Part shown: positions 9,701-18,871 of the stretch, one piece after another
Layout of the letters: every line of letters begins with the position of its first letter
Position numbering within the stretch: the stretch's first letter is position 1
Program-made: the position numbers and the translations under genes
Source: Bacteroidales bacterium
GTDB lineage: Bacteria > Bacteroidota > Bacteroidia > Bacteroidales > Muribaculaceae
Assembly (NCBI GenBank): GCA_014800795.1
Contig: JAAVFL010000048.1
Coordinates: forward strand, 1 to 64,000
Length of the DNA: 64,000 nucleotides
Direction: 5' to 3'
The notes under the pieces: model-generated
The model's database searches: none
What the model saw: the letters and a program-made list of their open reading frames with translations, nothing else
What the model was told of the DNA's origin: nothing

Positions 9701-11084
9701 TGTGGAGGCATCGCTTCTCGAGGTGCCCGAACTTATGGTGCCCGGTAAGGAGGCAATGTTCCTCGCAACAGTTACCAATACCGGTATCGATCCGGTGGAG
9801 GATATAGATGTGACTCTGCTCAGGGGTGAAGAGGCTGTATCGAGCCGACGTGTGGCGCGTCTGGCTGCCGGAGCGAGCCTGACACTCGACCTGAACGATA
9901 CTGCCGATCTGTCGTTCGGCGAACTCGAAAACTATCGCTTCAGTGTTTCAGCCTCCTCTGATTATAATAGCGGCAACGATCTCTCGGCAATTCATGAAGT
10001 GGTTGTCGAGCTACCATATTATCCGGTTCCGCATCTCAGTGGAAGCGTGGCTGGCAATGTGGCAACCCTCGAATGGGAAGCGCCGCAGTGCGATGGTGTC
10101 CGCGCTCCTGTAACCGACGGATTCGAGAGCTACGAACCTTTCATCATCGACAATATAGGGGACTGGACACTTGTCGATATCAACGGCAACGGCGGGACTA
10201 CCGGTATTCTCGATGGCGAAGGAAACGAACTTGATTATCCCAACATGGGTGCCAGGATGGCATATCAGGTGTTCAACCCAGGAGAAGTTGGCTTCCCGCT
10301 GTATGACGATGATGGCTCGCGGTCGATGTATGCAGCTCACCGCGGCAATCAGATGCTTTGCGCGTTCAGCGACCTCGACGCCTACAACAACGACTGGCTG
10401 ATCTCACCTTTGCTGCCCGGCGATGAACAGGTGATATCGTTCTATGCCAAATCCTATACCCGTTATTACGGTGAGGAGGCGTTTATCATTATGGTCACCG
10501 AAAGTGAGAGCGTAGATACGGCCGATTACAATGAGTTGACAGAGGTTATCAATACTCCGGCTGAGTGGGACCGCTACGAATTCACCTTGCCCGAGGGTAC
10601 ACGTCGCTTCGCAATCCGCTGCGTTTCTATCGATCAGTTCGCTTTCTGTGTCGACGATGTGAAGTATATACCAGAAAGTTCCGAGGCCCGGAATCTTCAG
10701 ATCACGGGCTATAACGTGTATCGCGATGGCGCTCCGGTCGCTTCCCTGCCGGCTTCGGCAACCTCATGGAGTTGCGATCTCGATGGAAATTCTACTTTCC
10801 GAGTATCTGCTGTCTACGATCTCGGCGAATCGGTGCATTCGGCTCCTGTAGAGCTTACACTGGCCGGTGTGGGTGTGGTCGGAGATGATTCCTCTGCAAA
10901 CGTGAGCGTACGGGCTTACACCGGAGGTATCTCTGTAAAACAGCCTGATGGATGTGTGGCCGAGGTGTTCACCACCGACGGACGTTCGGTAGCTATCCTT
11001 AACGGATCTGGTAATATTGGGCTTCCCGCAGCGATCTATCTCGTGCGCACCTGCACCGGTACCGTGAAGGTAGCTGTACGCTGA
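6714..11084 (+). CDS. Large secreted surface protein with Fn3-like and choice-of-anchor-J-like domains (paralog-like to the preceding gene)
   Basis: Signal peptide; repeated WDAPAGGVSGG / WEAPVGGVNGG modules; sorting-type C-term AAIYLVRTCTGTVKVAVR; start chosen at an internal ATG preceding the signal peptide. Confidence 0.75.
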   Translation: MNMKNITKSVIVSAAMTAAMLPVAGVAQIRVPVIHANVLGPADWVDYTSGMYTFEAKAPVTLNLEKESRFISVTGGGDYLDGRYYYISDNDGLGGQYDFRFYVYDADTWIPKNNFRMPGNWSAPDMATDPVTGRFYGTFTTNRSVYRFGWINPADGEFHDMGSGAGGYPVMGVNRYGAVYAIDREGNLLSVNTADGSATTLYSTGLVPADLQTGCFDPDGDLLYWCYRDAEDHTALYSLDVNAGSADGLRLIGAFPQNELMFGAYIRPDLSGADDAPAAPEGVKAKASGDKTVVSFTLPSATGTGASLDGKSVGYVVVADGVMPAKAIPEGAAGSDVEMEFAFADGEHTVAVTPVCDGAAGAPAWISFFVGPDTPLPVTELTASRSGDAFVASWDAPAGGVSGGRINSDAMEYEVKFFHGNVSETFTVTTTSFRKELSSPFPVNCHIEVTAVDGELRSAPASSPQVMMGDGYPLPYSADFAAGSSTAEFMVVDANGDGVTWYYESVGDDMRTNYKYDDGNMDDWLFTPILALDTDYFYHLRYDAHTAGLAYEERMEVKAGQGCAPTDMTVTVSPATIYTGSSFTTHDSYFTIPSAGNWNIGFHSITEGQNFYISIDNIVIERGGLMSAPAAVTDAVIVPAAGGVLECSVSFTAPSLTMAGEPLDENLFIQLRKGGIVVADKRDVVPGSAVTFSNVASAQGTNVYEIICHNGDGAGMPVTAEAYTGVDVPLPPSDVKVRIDSNGYPTVTWEAPVGGVNGGVVNQSGLRYSVRRSFDMQYILNSGTATIATDNLGLYGVEQALMYYQVFAINDAGTSEPAESAHFTTGTPYGLPYSDSFKDMLEMHGPWLGLLLDNPEGCWYIDEEGTRPACDPVDGDGGVVTFAPSDAGQSSSLATPLVCIDKSGYPTLEFYLFCTADNDSRLEIGVRTAETELEAIRSIRPGDSSYTPGWNVIRIPLADYMGEEYVQVYFTGYAGEEYSNRIHLDRIGIYDIPRYDVEASLLEVPELMVPGKEAMFLATVTNTGIDPVEDIDVTLLRGEEAVSSRRVARLAAGASLTLDLNDTADLSFGELENYRFSVSASSDYNSGNDLSAIHEVVVELPYYPVPHLSGSVAGNVATLEWEAPQCDGVRAPVTDGFESYEPFIIDNIGDWTLVDINGNGGTTGILDGEGNELDYPNMGARMAYQVFNPGEVGFPLYDDDGSRSMYAAHRGNQMLCAFSDLDAYNNDWLISPLLPGDEQVISFYAKSYTRYYGEEAFIIMVTESESVDTADYNELTEVINTPAEWDRYEFTLPEGTRRFAIRCVSIDQFAFCVDDVKYIPESSEARNLQITGYNVYRDGAPVASLPASATSWSCDLDGNSTFRVSAVYDLGESVHSAPVELTLAGVGVVGDDSSANVSVRAYTGGISVKQPDGCVAEVFTTDGRSVAILNGSGNIGLPAAIYLVRTCTGTVKVAVR

Positions 11085-11104
11085 TTCGGCTGAAAAGACA
11101 ACTC

Positions 11105-11170
11105 TTAATAAAAAAATTACTCCCGGTTGCGGCTATTGATAGCCGCAACCGGGAGTAATTTTTTTTATTA
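11105..11170. terminator. Bidirectional intrinsic terminator between convergent genes
   Basis: Near-perfect long hairpin AAAAAAATTACTCCCGGTTGCGGCTAT-TG-ATAGCCGCAACCGGGAGTAATTTTTTTT. Confidence 0.9.
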
Positions 11171-11184
11171 ATTTAAGTAACGAT

Positions 11185-12540
11185 TCAGTTGTTTACGAGC
11201 GATTCGAGGAGTTCAAGATCGATGTCGGGACGGTTGCCGGTCGGTTTGCGGACAAATTTGGAACGGTAGGGTGTGGATTCGTTGAAGAAGCCGCAGTTGC
11301 GTAGCATGAACGCGTCGTCGATAAGTCCACCCTCGAGGTCGGTGCGCACGCCTGAGAGGCCTGTACCGTCGCAGGTGAAGGTTCCTTCCGTCACCTCTTT
11401 CCATTCGCCGTCGCGGGTGCGGACCCACTGGTTGCGGAACATAACGCTGCGTGTTTGCGGGCTTGTCTCGGGGCGGAAACATTCAAGGAAAGAGTGCATT
11501 CCCTTGTAGTAGGTATCGGTAGCGGGGCGAAGCAGGCGCGACAGCAGATGCCACCGGCCTTTCTCATCGCCGAAATATCCGGTGTAGATGGTATTACCTT
11601 TGCCGTCGGGAGTTACCTTTACCATAGTGCGGTATGTTTCGCCTGCTTTCCAAGGATAGTGCATGAAGCTTTGTTTGCCTGAGCCTTCGTTGCCGAAGTC
11701 CTGAACCGTAACTCCTTCGCCGTGGGCGAGGGGTACAACATGAAGCGAATCGGGTATCTCCCCGGGATTGTCGGTGGTGAACGGGCTCCATACTGAGAAG
11801 AGTATGAGGTTGGCGTTATCGCCGTTCTCCCCCTCAATCGACTGTATGCCCATATATCCTTCGGCAAAGCCTGTGAGCATGAAGTAGGTGCCGTTCACAT
11901 CTTCTCCTTCCGGCACTGTTACTTCGTTGTAGAAATATTCGATATTCTCGGCCGGGGGAGTGTAGGCCATGTGGACTGACGGCCCGCGGCGAAACCAATA
12001 GCAGTCAGTGAGTTTATCTTCCGGAATGAAGTGGTTCTCACCTTCCATCGCACTGCCGGTGGCTGCGAAACGGATGATGTCGGCATAGTTGCTGCCGGTT
12101 TTCTTCAGGCCGCGTATGTCGATACGCTGATATCCGGGGGTCTTTACTTTGAAGGTTCCGATCTTGCGGTATTCCGGGGTTCCGCCGGTAAGTTTGAGCG
12201 TTTTTTTCTGTTTGCCGAGCGAGAAGGAGAGGGTGGAGGTGTCGGTAGCCTCAGGGCCTGCCATGGCATCGGCCCATAGGGTGAATTCACCCGGTTGTCC
12301 GACCTTGAAGTAGAGGGAGATTACGGCCGAGGGGTCGTTCCAGCTTTTGATTTTTCCTGTAAAGGTGTCGATGATACTTGCCGCGGCATTGCAGAATCCG
12401 CCCGTAGGGTGGGCGCATGAGGTTACGAACGTGTTGCCTTGTTGCGGAATAACTACGGCTTCCTTCGGGGGGCGATCGGCGGCGCAGAGGGATGTGGCCA
12501 TGGCGCATGCCAGTAATAGATTCTTAATTCTGAATGACAT
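11185..12540 (-). CDS. Secreted DUF3472/DUF5077-type protein
   Basis: Signal peptide; architecture recalled from family: N-terminal galactose-binding-like region plus DUF3472-like GYMGIQSIEG...ILFSVWSP. Confidence 0.7.
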   Translation of the reverse strand: MSFRIKNLLLACAMATSLCAADRPPKEAVVIPQQGNTFVTSCAHPTGGFCNAAASIIDTFTGKIKSWNDPSAVISLYFKVGQPGEFTLWADAMAGPEATDTSTLSFSLGKQKKTLKLTGGTPEYRKIGTFKVKTPGYQRIDIRGLKKTGSNYADIIRFAATGSAMEGENHFIPEDKLTDCYWFRRGPSVHMAYTPPAENIEYFYNEVTVPEGEDVNGTYFMLTGFAEGYMGIQSIEGENGDNANLILFSVWSPFTTDNPGEIPDSLHVVPLAHGEGVTVQDFGNEGSGKQSFMHYPWKAGETYRTMVKVTPDGKGNTIYTGYFGDEKGRWHLLSRLLRPATDTYYKGMHSFLECFRPETSPQTRSVMFRNQWVRTRDGEWKEVTEGTFTCDGTGLSGVRTDLEGGLIDDAFMLRNCGFFNESTPYRSKFVRKPTGNRPDIDLELLESLVNN

Positions 12541-12856
12541 ATGTCTTTATTGTGAATGATTTAAGGATTTTAGAAATAAGGGGTGGAAGCAGGAGAGGTT
12601 TTGGAAGTATGCGTAATGTATTGATTTGTGAAGCGCTCCCCGAACAGTTGGTATGTGCGTGTCTTTCTGTAGTTTCGGTATTAGCAGGAGCAGCGGGGGG
12701 AATCGCCGTATTCAGAAGTTCAATGGTGTTAAGCCATTGCCGGAGTGTGTGGAGGCCCTTGCCTTATATGGTATAGGCATGATTGATTTACCCCCGTGCC
12801 GGATGAACGAAGTGGCATGCTTGTCGCACGGAAATATTATACCAGGAAAATTTTAA

Positions 12857-12879
12857 GGGGGCGACGGTAGCTGTCGCCC
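12857..12879 (-). terminator. Hairpin downstream of the OMP gene
   Basis: GGGCGAC...GTCGCCC followed on the minus strand by CCCCTTAAAATTTT. Confidence 0.5.
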
Positions 12880-12892
12880 GTTTCCGATGCTG

Positions 12893-13513
12893 TCAGAAGA
12901 GATATGTCAGACGCACTGTCCAGTAGTCTTCGCGAGCCGAGAAATTCTGTAGTTTCACTGCTTTCATTGCGTAAGTCATGCCCCATACATGGCTTGCCTG
13001 TATCTGCCACCGCTTGAACACTTCGAAACCGATACCGGCCTGCAGGCCTACCGCTCCGATGGCATAGCTCATAGCGTCGAGCTTGTTGTGGGCTACGGTG
13101 AAGTCGAAAACCGGACCTCCGAATGCGAAGGGTGCTATGTAATCTTCAAGTCCGTCAAGGCGTGTCCATTTAAAGCGGAAGTTCAGGGGTATGGAAAGGG
13201 TGTGGAGCATACTGCGTCGGGTTCCATATCCATCGACACTCCAGATATATTTCTCGCCAAGGTGCATCTGCGCCCCTTGCATGGCGTAGATCGCAGCTAT
13301 ATCTACCCCGAAACCGAGACCCGGAAAAATCATTTCACCCTGTACACCGGCCATCGGACCGACGCAGTTGTCGATCTTGAACAGATCCTGTTTGAATTTA
13401 AGGGTTGTAAACGCCGCACCGGCGGTGGGACCCCATCGGAACTCGGCGTGTGCGCCGCATACAACACCCAGCAGGAGAGCCATGAGGGTGAAAAGTCGAA
13501 GTATCTTTTTCAT
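12893..13513 (-). CDS. Outer-membrane beta-barrel protein (PorT-like)
   Basis: Signal peptide, FRWGPTAGAAFTTLKFKQD, terminal aromatic strand WTVRLTYLF. Confidence 0.75.
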   Translation of the reverse strand: MKKILRLFTLMALLLGVVCGAHAEFRWGPTAGAAFTTLKFKQDLFKIDNCVGPMAGVQGEMIFPGLGFGVDIAAIYAMQGAQMHLGEKYIWSVDGYGTRRSMLHTLSIPLNFRFKWTRLDGLEDYIAPFAFGGPVFDFTVAHNKLDAMSYAIGAVGLQAGIGFEVFKRWQIQASHVWGMTYAMKAVKLQNFSAREDYWTVRLTYLF

Positions 13514-13617
13514 CTGTGTAGTGTTCGTTTCGGATAGCAGTGCGCCAGTTATGCACTGAACCGTGCAAATTTACGCAAAAATGATGAGATAATATCAGTA
13601 AAGATCCATTTTTTTTG

Positions 13618-13625
13618 TACCTTTG
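13618..13625 (+). promoter_or_regulatory. Bacteroidetes-type -7 element TACCTTTG
   Basis: Exact TAnnTTTG upstream of ATG 13655. Confidence 0.6.
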
Positions 13626-13654
13626 TATTCGAATAAAACAGAATAAACCTATCT

Positions 13655-15073
13655 ATGAAATTTTTGAAGTATATGCGCCTTACAGCTGCAATCACTGCAG
13701 TGGCGCTGATATTTACCTCTTGTGGAGACGATGAAGAGGATGAGCCCGGAGGTGGTTCAGGTAACGAAGGAACAGAGAATGTGGGTACTGGTGATCCCGC
13801 AGTTGCGGCAATGACTCCCACCGAGGCTAAGAACTATCTTGAGAACACGGCTCTTGAGATTGCCACCACAGTTGACCCCACACAACAGGAACCCCTCTGG
13901 CAGCTTACCGGCTACTGGGGTGAGGAGTTTGCCGAATTTGAGGCTCCTACTAACTGGAATCTCGATGCGTTTGAAGATGATGAAGATTATTATAGGGCTC
14001 CCCGTCACAATGCTCTTAAAGGCTTTATGAAGGCTCTGGGTCAGGCTGCCAAAGGTGATGCCGGCGCAATGAGCAAGGCAATGAGCGAGATGCTGAATAT
14101 GGCGCGTTTCTCGGGTGTGTATGAGCCAAGTGTAGTAACCGATAAATATGGCGACCGCATAGAGACTTGGGTAAAGACTGCTGACAGTAAAGATGTGATA
14201 TTCCGTTTCCCCTACAAAGGCGCAACTGCCGAACTCAAGGGTGTGGCTGAAGGCAGCACATGGAGCGAAACATATGAAGGTGTGACATGCGAAGTTCCCC
14301 GCAAGGTTACCGCCACACTCAGCGACGGATCGGCTGTGCTGATGAATGCTACACTCGAGAGCAATCTCGACTTCGACGCGCATACCGTGAGTGCCAATCT
14401 CGATGCCACTCTTATGAACATAACGATAAAGAGTGTCACATCCGGCGATAACTCCACTGTCACCACCAACACTACAGTATGGTATGGCGGCGAGCAGCTT
14501 GCTACAGCAGCAGGCGAAGTGAAGGGCGTGAATATGATCGACCGCAACGCCATCAAAAATCTTTTCATTGAGGAGAGATATGAGTATTATCCCGGTTATT
14601 ATGATGTATGGTATGAACTTGACACGAAAGCGTTCGGCAACATGTTCAAGTCGGGAACCGTAGTAGGCAATGTCCTTGATAAGGTCGTGGCTAAGGGCAA
14701 TGTAAGCAATGTCGGCGAACTGGCCGTATCGCTCGGGCAGTATTTCGACAGAGATGAGTTCGACAGCAAGTCGGATGCGGAGCAGGCTTGCCGCCGTCAG
14801 TGTGAACTGCTCAACAACAGCATACCGGTATCACTTTATTTCGCGGGATCTGCCAATAGTTCCGCTACAGTGCAATATCAGCCGTGTTATGAAGACGAAT
14901 ACGGTTGGTGGGAGTGGTATTCCGAGCCGGTTATTGCCTTTGAAGATGGCTCCACCACAAGCTTCGTCGCATACTTCGACGGTATGGATCTGACTTCGCT
15001 CGACACACCTATCACCAACATCGTCAATACAATTATCGGATATTGGCCTTTCCTTATCGATTCCGACGACTGA
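13655..15073 (+). CDS. Lipoprotein of unknown function
   Basis: Lipobox ALIFTSCGDDEEDEP; no family recognised. Confidence 0.75.
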   Translation: MKFLKYMRLTAAITAVALIFTSCGDDEEDEPGGGSGNEGTENVGTGDPAVAAMTPTEAKNYLENTALEIATTVDPTQQEPLWQLTGYWGEEFAEFEAPTNWNLDAFEDDEDYYRAPRHNALKGFMKALGQAAKGDAGAMSKAMSEMLNMARFSGVYEPSVVTDKYGDRIETWVKTADSKDVIFRFPYKGATAELKGVAEGSTWSETYEGVTCEVPRKVTATLSDGSAVLMNATLESNLDFDAHTVSANLDATLMNITIKSVTSGDNSTVTTNTTVWYGGEQLATAAGEVKGVNMIDRNAIKNLFIEERYEYYPGYYDVWYELDTKAFGNMFKSGTVVGNVLDKVVAKGNVSNVGELAVSLGQYFDRDEFDSKSDAEQACRRQCELLNNSIPVSLYFAGSANSSATVQYQPCYEDEYGWWEWYSEPVIAFEDGSTTSFVAYFDGMDLTSLDTPITNIVNTIIGYWPFLIDSDD

Positions 15074-15093
15074 TAGCTCCGACCAGAGCAATA

Positions 15094-17118
15094 ATGATAT
15101 TATCAGTGTGCGCTACGACGGCTTATACCGTCGCTGCGCACACTGATGTTTTAACCGACAGCGCGACTGTAGAACTTAAAGAGGTGAAGGTAACCGCCGG
15201 CGGAGGCCGATTGGCGCGCATCGACAGGTCGGGTGCGGTTACTTTTGGGCGCGACGCTATGGAGCATGCGCCCCGCATGTTCGGCGAGGGTGATGCGCTG
15301 CGCTTCATGCTTGCAATGCCGGGGGTAAGCGCGGTCAGCGACTACTCGGGTGGTGCAAGTATCGACGGAATGGGATTCGCGCAGAACGAATATAGGTTAA
15401 ACGGCATTCCGGTTCACTTCCCTTATCATTTCGGGGGTATTTTTTCCGTATTCAATCCGGCGATGTACGATCGTCTGAGAGTAGGCAAGAGCATACATGG
15501 CGCCGGAGAGACAGATGTCACCGGGGGAACTGTCGTTCTCTCCGGCGGGATGGATGTAGCTGAAGAAAACAAGGGGGAGGCGAATCTGGGAATGATCGCA
15601 TCGTCGGGGTTTCTGACGCTTCCGGTCGGACAACGGTTCTCGGCTGCGGTAGCCGGCAGAATAAGCTATCTCAATCTGCTCTACGGACCGATGCTCAGGG
15701 ACGGGCATATGGATGCGCGCTACGGCTTTGGAGATGCTGACGCTTCGGTTAACGGAGAGCTGAGCGATGCAGACAGAGTGCGGTTCACGTTTCATTTCAA
15801 TCGTGATAATATGACGTATGACGATCGCGATGTATCTCTCGTCACCGCCATGATATGGAGCAATATTCTGGCCGGTTGCGACTGGCGTCATGAGGGTGAC
15901 CGTATGGAGATGGATCATAACGTGTGGTTCAGCAGGTTCGCAAATGATCTTGAACTCCGCATGGATAACGTAAGGCTCAGGGTACCATCCGCGATAACCG
16001 AGGGTGGGGCAAGAGGTTCGTTCTCGCCCGGAGAAGTTCGCGACAGGCTGAGTGTGGCATGGGGATATGGTCTGAGATACTGCCGGCTGATACCGCAGAG
16101 AGTGAAGGAAAGTATAGGAGTTGTCGGGGAAAAGAGAGAGGTTGACGCGACGTATGCTGCCGCAGGAAAGGTATGGGGAGAGGCTTCTTATGCGTTAGGG
16201 CATCGCTGGCGTTTTACCGCAGGTATCGATGCCGCAATGGTTTACGGTGGCGATGGATACTGCTGCCGGTGGGTTGATCCACGCGTAAGTGTCATGTTCG
16301 GATGGAATGGAGGAAACATTACCGCGCATGCAGGCAGATATCACCAATGGCTTCATCAGGTGGGGTTTTCCGAGATGGGCATGCCTTCTGATTTCAAGCT
16401 GGGACCATCGCGGAAGGCACCGGTGGAGCGAGGGACTAATCTGGCGATGGCTTTCTCCCATCGTCTGTCAGATGGGCTCAGTGTCACACTCGACGGGTTT
16501 TACAAGCAGATAGACGATGAACCGGAGTACCGAGGAGCCGTTCTTGATATTTTGAATTCTGATTATCGGGCCGAGAACTACATATATGTGACTCGAGGAT
16601 ATAACGCCGGGGGTAATCTGGCCCTTAGGATAGAACTCGGCAGGTTGAGTGCTATGGCTACATATGGTTACTGCATTGGCAAGAGGCGTATCGGCGACGG
16701 AAGATACTTTAATGCAAGTTCCGTCCTTAACCATACGGCTACCTTATCGGGAGTATGGAGAATCGATAACCGCTGGAGCCTCAGTGGAGTGATGAACATC
16801 GCTTCCGGACGTCCATATACTCCGGTTAAAGCCATATATTTCATCGGGGAAAGAATAATGATGGAATATGGCGAGAGAAATTCCGCTCGTCTCCCGTTGT
16901 ATCATCGCCTTGATATAGGGGCAGACTACGAGTTTCATACCGGAGCTGAAGGTGGTCTTACACATAAGATCAATCTGTCGGTCGTTAATGTGTATGGGCG
17001 CCGGAATGTGGAGATGTCTACCTTTACTGCCGATCTGGCTTCGGGACGTTATATGCGGCGTGATGTGAGTTCGCTTTACAGAATGTTGCCCTCAGTGAGT
17101 TATACTGTAATATGGTGA
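15094..17118 (+). CDS. TonB-dependent receptor (plug domain; not SusC length)
   Basis: VELKEVKVTAGGGRLARIDRSG...MLAMPGVSAVSDYSGGASIDGMGFAQNEYRLNGIPVHFPYHFGG plug; beta-barrel C-term. Confidence 0.8.
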   Translation: MILSVCATTAYTVAAHTDVLTDSATVELKEVKVTAGGGRLARIDRSGAVTFGRDAMEHAPRMFGEGDALRFMLAMPGVSAVSDYSGGASIDGMGFAQNEYRLNGIPVHFPYHFGGIFSVFNPAMYDRLRVGKSIHGAGETDVTGGTVVLSGGMDVAEENKGEANLGMIASSGFLTLPVGQRFSAAVAGRISYLNLLYGPMLRDGHMDARYGFGDADASVNGELSDADRVRFTFHFNRDNMTYDDRDVSLVTAMIWSNILAGCDWRHEGDRMEMDHNVWFSRFANDLELRMDNVRLRVPSAITEGGARGSFSPGEVRDRLSVAWGYGLRYCRLIPQRVKESIGVVGEKREVDATYAAAGKVWGEASYALGHRWRFTAGIDAAMVYGGDGYCCRWVDPRVSVMFGWNGGNITAHAGRYHQWLHQVGFSEMGMPSDFKLGPSRKAPVERGTNLAMAFSHRLSDGLSVTLDGFYKQIDDEPEYRGAVLDILNSDYRAENYIYVTRGYNAGGNLALRIELGRLSAMATYGYCIGKRRIGDGRYFNASSVLNHTATLSGVWRIDNRWSLSGVMNIASGRPYTPVKAIYFIGERIMMEYGERNSARLPLYHRLDIGADYEFHTGAEGGLTHKINLSVVNVYGRRNVEMSTFTADLASGRYMRRDVSSLYRMLPSVSYTVIW

Positions 17119-17972
17119 ATGATATGGTATCGGGACGATTGAAATTTTTGATACTCATATATGTGCTTGCGGCTGTATGGTTGGGCGGTTGCTCCGACAG
17201 CAGTGAGGAGGTTCAGGAGCCTCGGCTGGTAGTGGAGGGACAGATCGACAGCGACGGTTATCCGAGGGTATTCCTTACCCTCTCGGCCACAGCCGATGCC
17301 TCAGGAGGGATTATCAGCGAAAATATAATCAGGTGGGGAGTCGTGAAGCTGTCCGACGGAGAAAATGAGGTGATTCTTACCGGGGGACCGATGGCGGGGG
17401 TACTTCCCCCATACATCTATTACAGTTATGACATGGTTGGAGTGCCGGGCCGGAGCTACACACTTACAGCCGAATATAAGGATAAGAAAGTGACATCGGA
17501 AGTCACCATGCCTGAACCTACGGAAATTGAAGGTGTAAGAATAAGCGGAAACGCAGCGGATGACCGTTCCCGTGACCTCACGATAATGTTTAACTCACCG
17601 GCCGACGCTCCGGCCTATTATCATTTGTCTGTACGCGTAAGCGGTAGTGACAACCGTTTTTATCCCTGTACTCCCGGCACTATTGCAGTAATGGAGGGTG
17701 GAAAGAGAGTGGAGATGCCGGTGTATAAAGGAAATGGAGGCCTCAGCAGCGGCAACGACCGGGAGGGCTTCACAGTCGGTGAGCGCGTGACCGTGAGGTT
17801 GGCACGCGTAGCACCGGAAGTATATGACTTCTGGCGCGCCTGGGATAACGCTGCCCTGACCGGTGGATCGGTATTTGTGGGAAGCAGTGTGTCGCTACCA
17901 TCCAATATTTCGGGTGGATATGGCGTATGGTCTGCTCAGGGCGTTTCCGACCTGGATGTGGAGATTCAATGA
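17112..17972 (+). CDS. DUF4249-type lipoprotein, overlapping the upstream receptor gene
   Basis: Lipobox WLGGCSDSSEE; EPRLVVEGQIDSDGYPRVFLTLSA; start overlaps the receptor stop codon. Confidence 0.7.
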   Translation: MVNDMVSGRLKFLILIYVLAAVWLGGCSDSSEEVQEPRLVVEGQIDSDGYPRVFLTLSATADASGGIISENIIRWGVVKLSDGENEVILTGGPMAGVLPPYIYYSYDMVGVPGRSYTLTAEYKDKKVTSEVTMPEPTEIEGVRISGNAADDRSRDLTIMFNSPADAPAYYHLSVRVSGSDNRFYPCTPGTIAVMEGGKRVEMPVYKGNGGLSSGNDREGFTVGERVTVRLARVAPEVYDFWRAWDNAALTGGSVFVGSSVSLPSNISGGYGVWSAQGVSDLDVEIQ

Positions 17973-18029
17973 ATATGAACAGTCGGGGGACTGAAAGGGT
18001 TATATCAATAGATAAACTAACACTTACTT

Positions 18030-18779
18030 ATGAATAAAACAGTAGAAGAGACGCTTCTGCAGCGCAGAAGCATACGCCGGTATGAACGTGAGGCAATCCC
18101 CGAAGAGGATCTTGAATTTATCCGTGAGGCAATCCGTAATACGCCTACCAGTTACAACGGTCAGCAGTTTTCGGTAATAGAGGTTTCGGATCAGTTACTC
18201 AAGGAGAAACTGGCGGACATCGTAGGGCAGAAACAGTTCAAGACCTGTGCCCGTGCGTTCATGTTTCTCAGCGATTTCCACAAAATCGCAGTCGCCGCCG
18301 ATGCCAAGGGGCTGGATAATCCCGGATTTGAAAACACTGCCGACGGACTTATAGTAGGAACAGTAGATGCGTCGCTGGCTATGATGAGCGCTATTGTAGC
18401 CGCAGGTTCGCGTGGGCTCGGCTGTTGTCCGATCGGTTACGCCCGTACAGTTAATCCTGAGGTGGTTTCGGAGTTATTCGGGCTTCCGCAAGGGGTATAT
18501 CTTGTGTGCGCGCTGGCTGTAGGTGTTCCGCGCGAGATGCCTGACCTGAAGCCGAAACAGCCTCGCGATCTGGTGTTTTTCAACAACCGTTACGGTGTCG
18601 ACGACATGGCGGGCAAACTGATGGAGTATGACCGTGATTTTACGGAATATCACCGCAACCGATCCGGCAATACATCCGATGCCGACTGGATCGGCGAGAT
18701 TCTCGGATATTATCGTGAGGGAATGAACTATAATATGCTTGATGCGCTCCGAAAGCGTGGCTACGGGGTTGAGAAATAA
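18030..18779 (+). CDS. Nitroreductase-family NAD(P)H-dependent oxidoreductase
   Basis: LLQRRSIRRYEREAIPEEDLEFI; GLGCCPIGYAR. Confidence 0.85.
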   Translation: MNKTVEETLLQRRSIRRYEREAIPEEDLEFIREAIRNTPTSYNGQQFSVIEVSDQLLKEKLADIVGQKQFKTCARAFMFLSDFHKIAVAADAKGLDNPGFENTADGLIVGTVDASLAMMSAIVAAGSRGLGCCPIGYARTVNPEVVSELFGLPQGVYLVCALAVGVPREMPDLKPKQPRDLVFFNNRYGVDDMAGKLMEYDRDFTEYHRNRSGNTSDADWIGEILGYYREGMNYNMLDALRKRGYGVEK

Positions 18780-18796
18780 ACACATATCATAAGGAG

Positions 18797-18854
18797 ATAA
18801 AACAGCGGGGAGCTGTGTGCGATTGAATCATCGGCACAGCTCCCCGCTGTTTTA
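18797..18854. terminator. Bidirectional terminator between convergent genes
   Basis: ATAAAACAGCGGGGAGCTGTG...CACAGCTCCCCGCTGTTTTAT. Confidence 0.85.
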
Positions 18855-18871
18855 TCCCATCTTTAGTTGTC

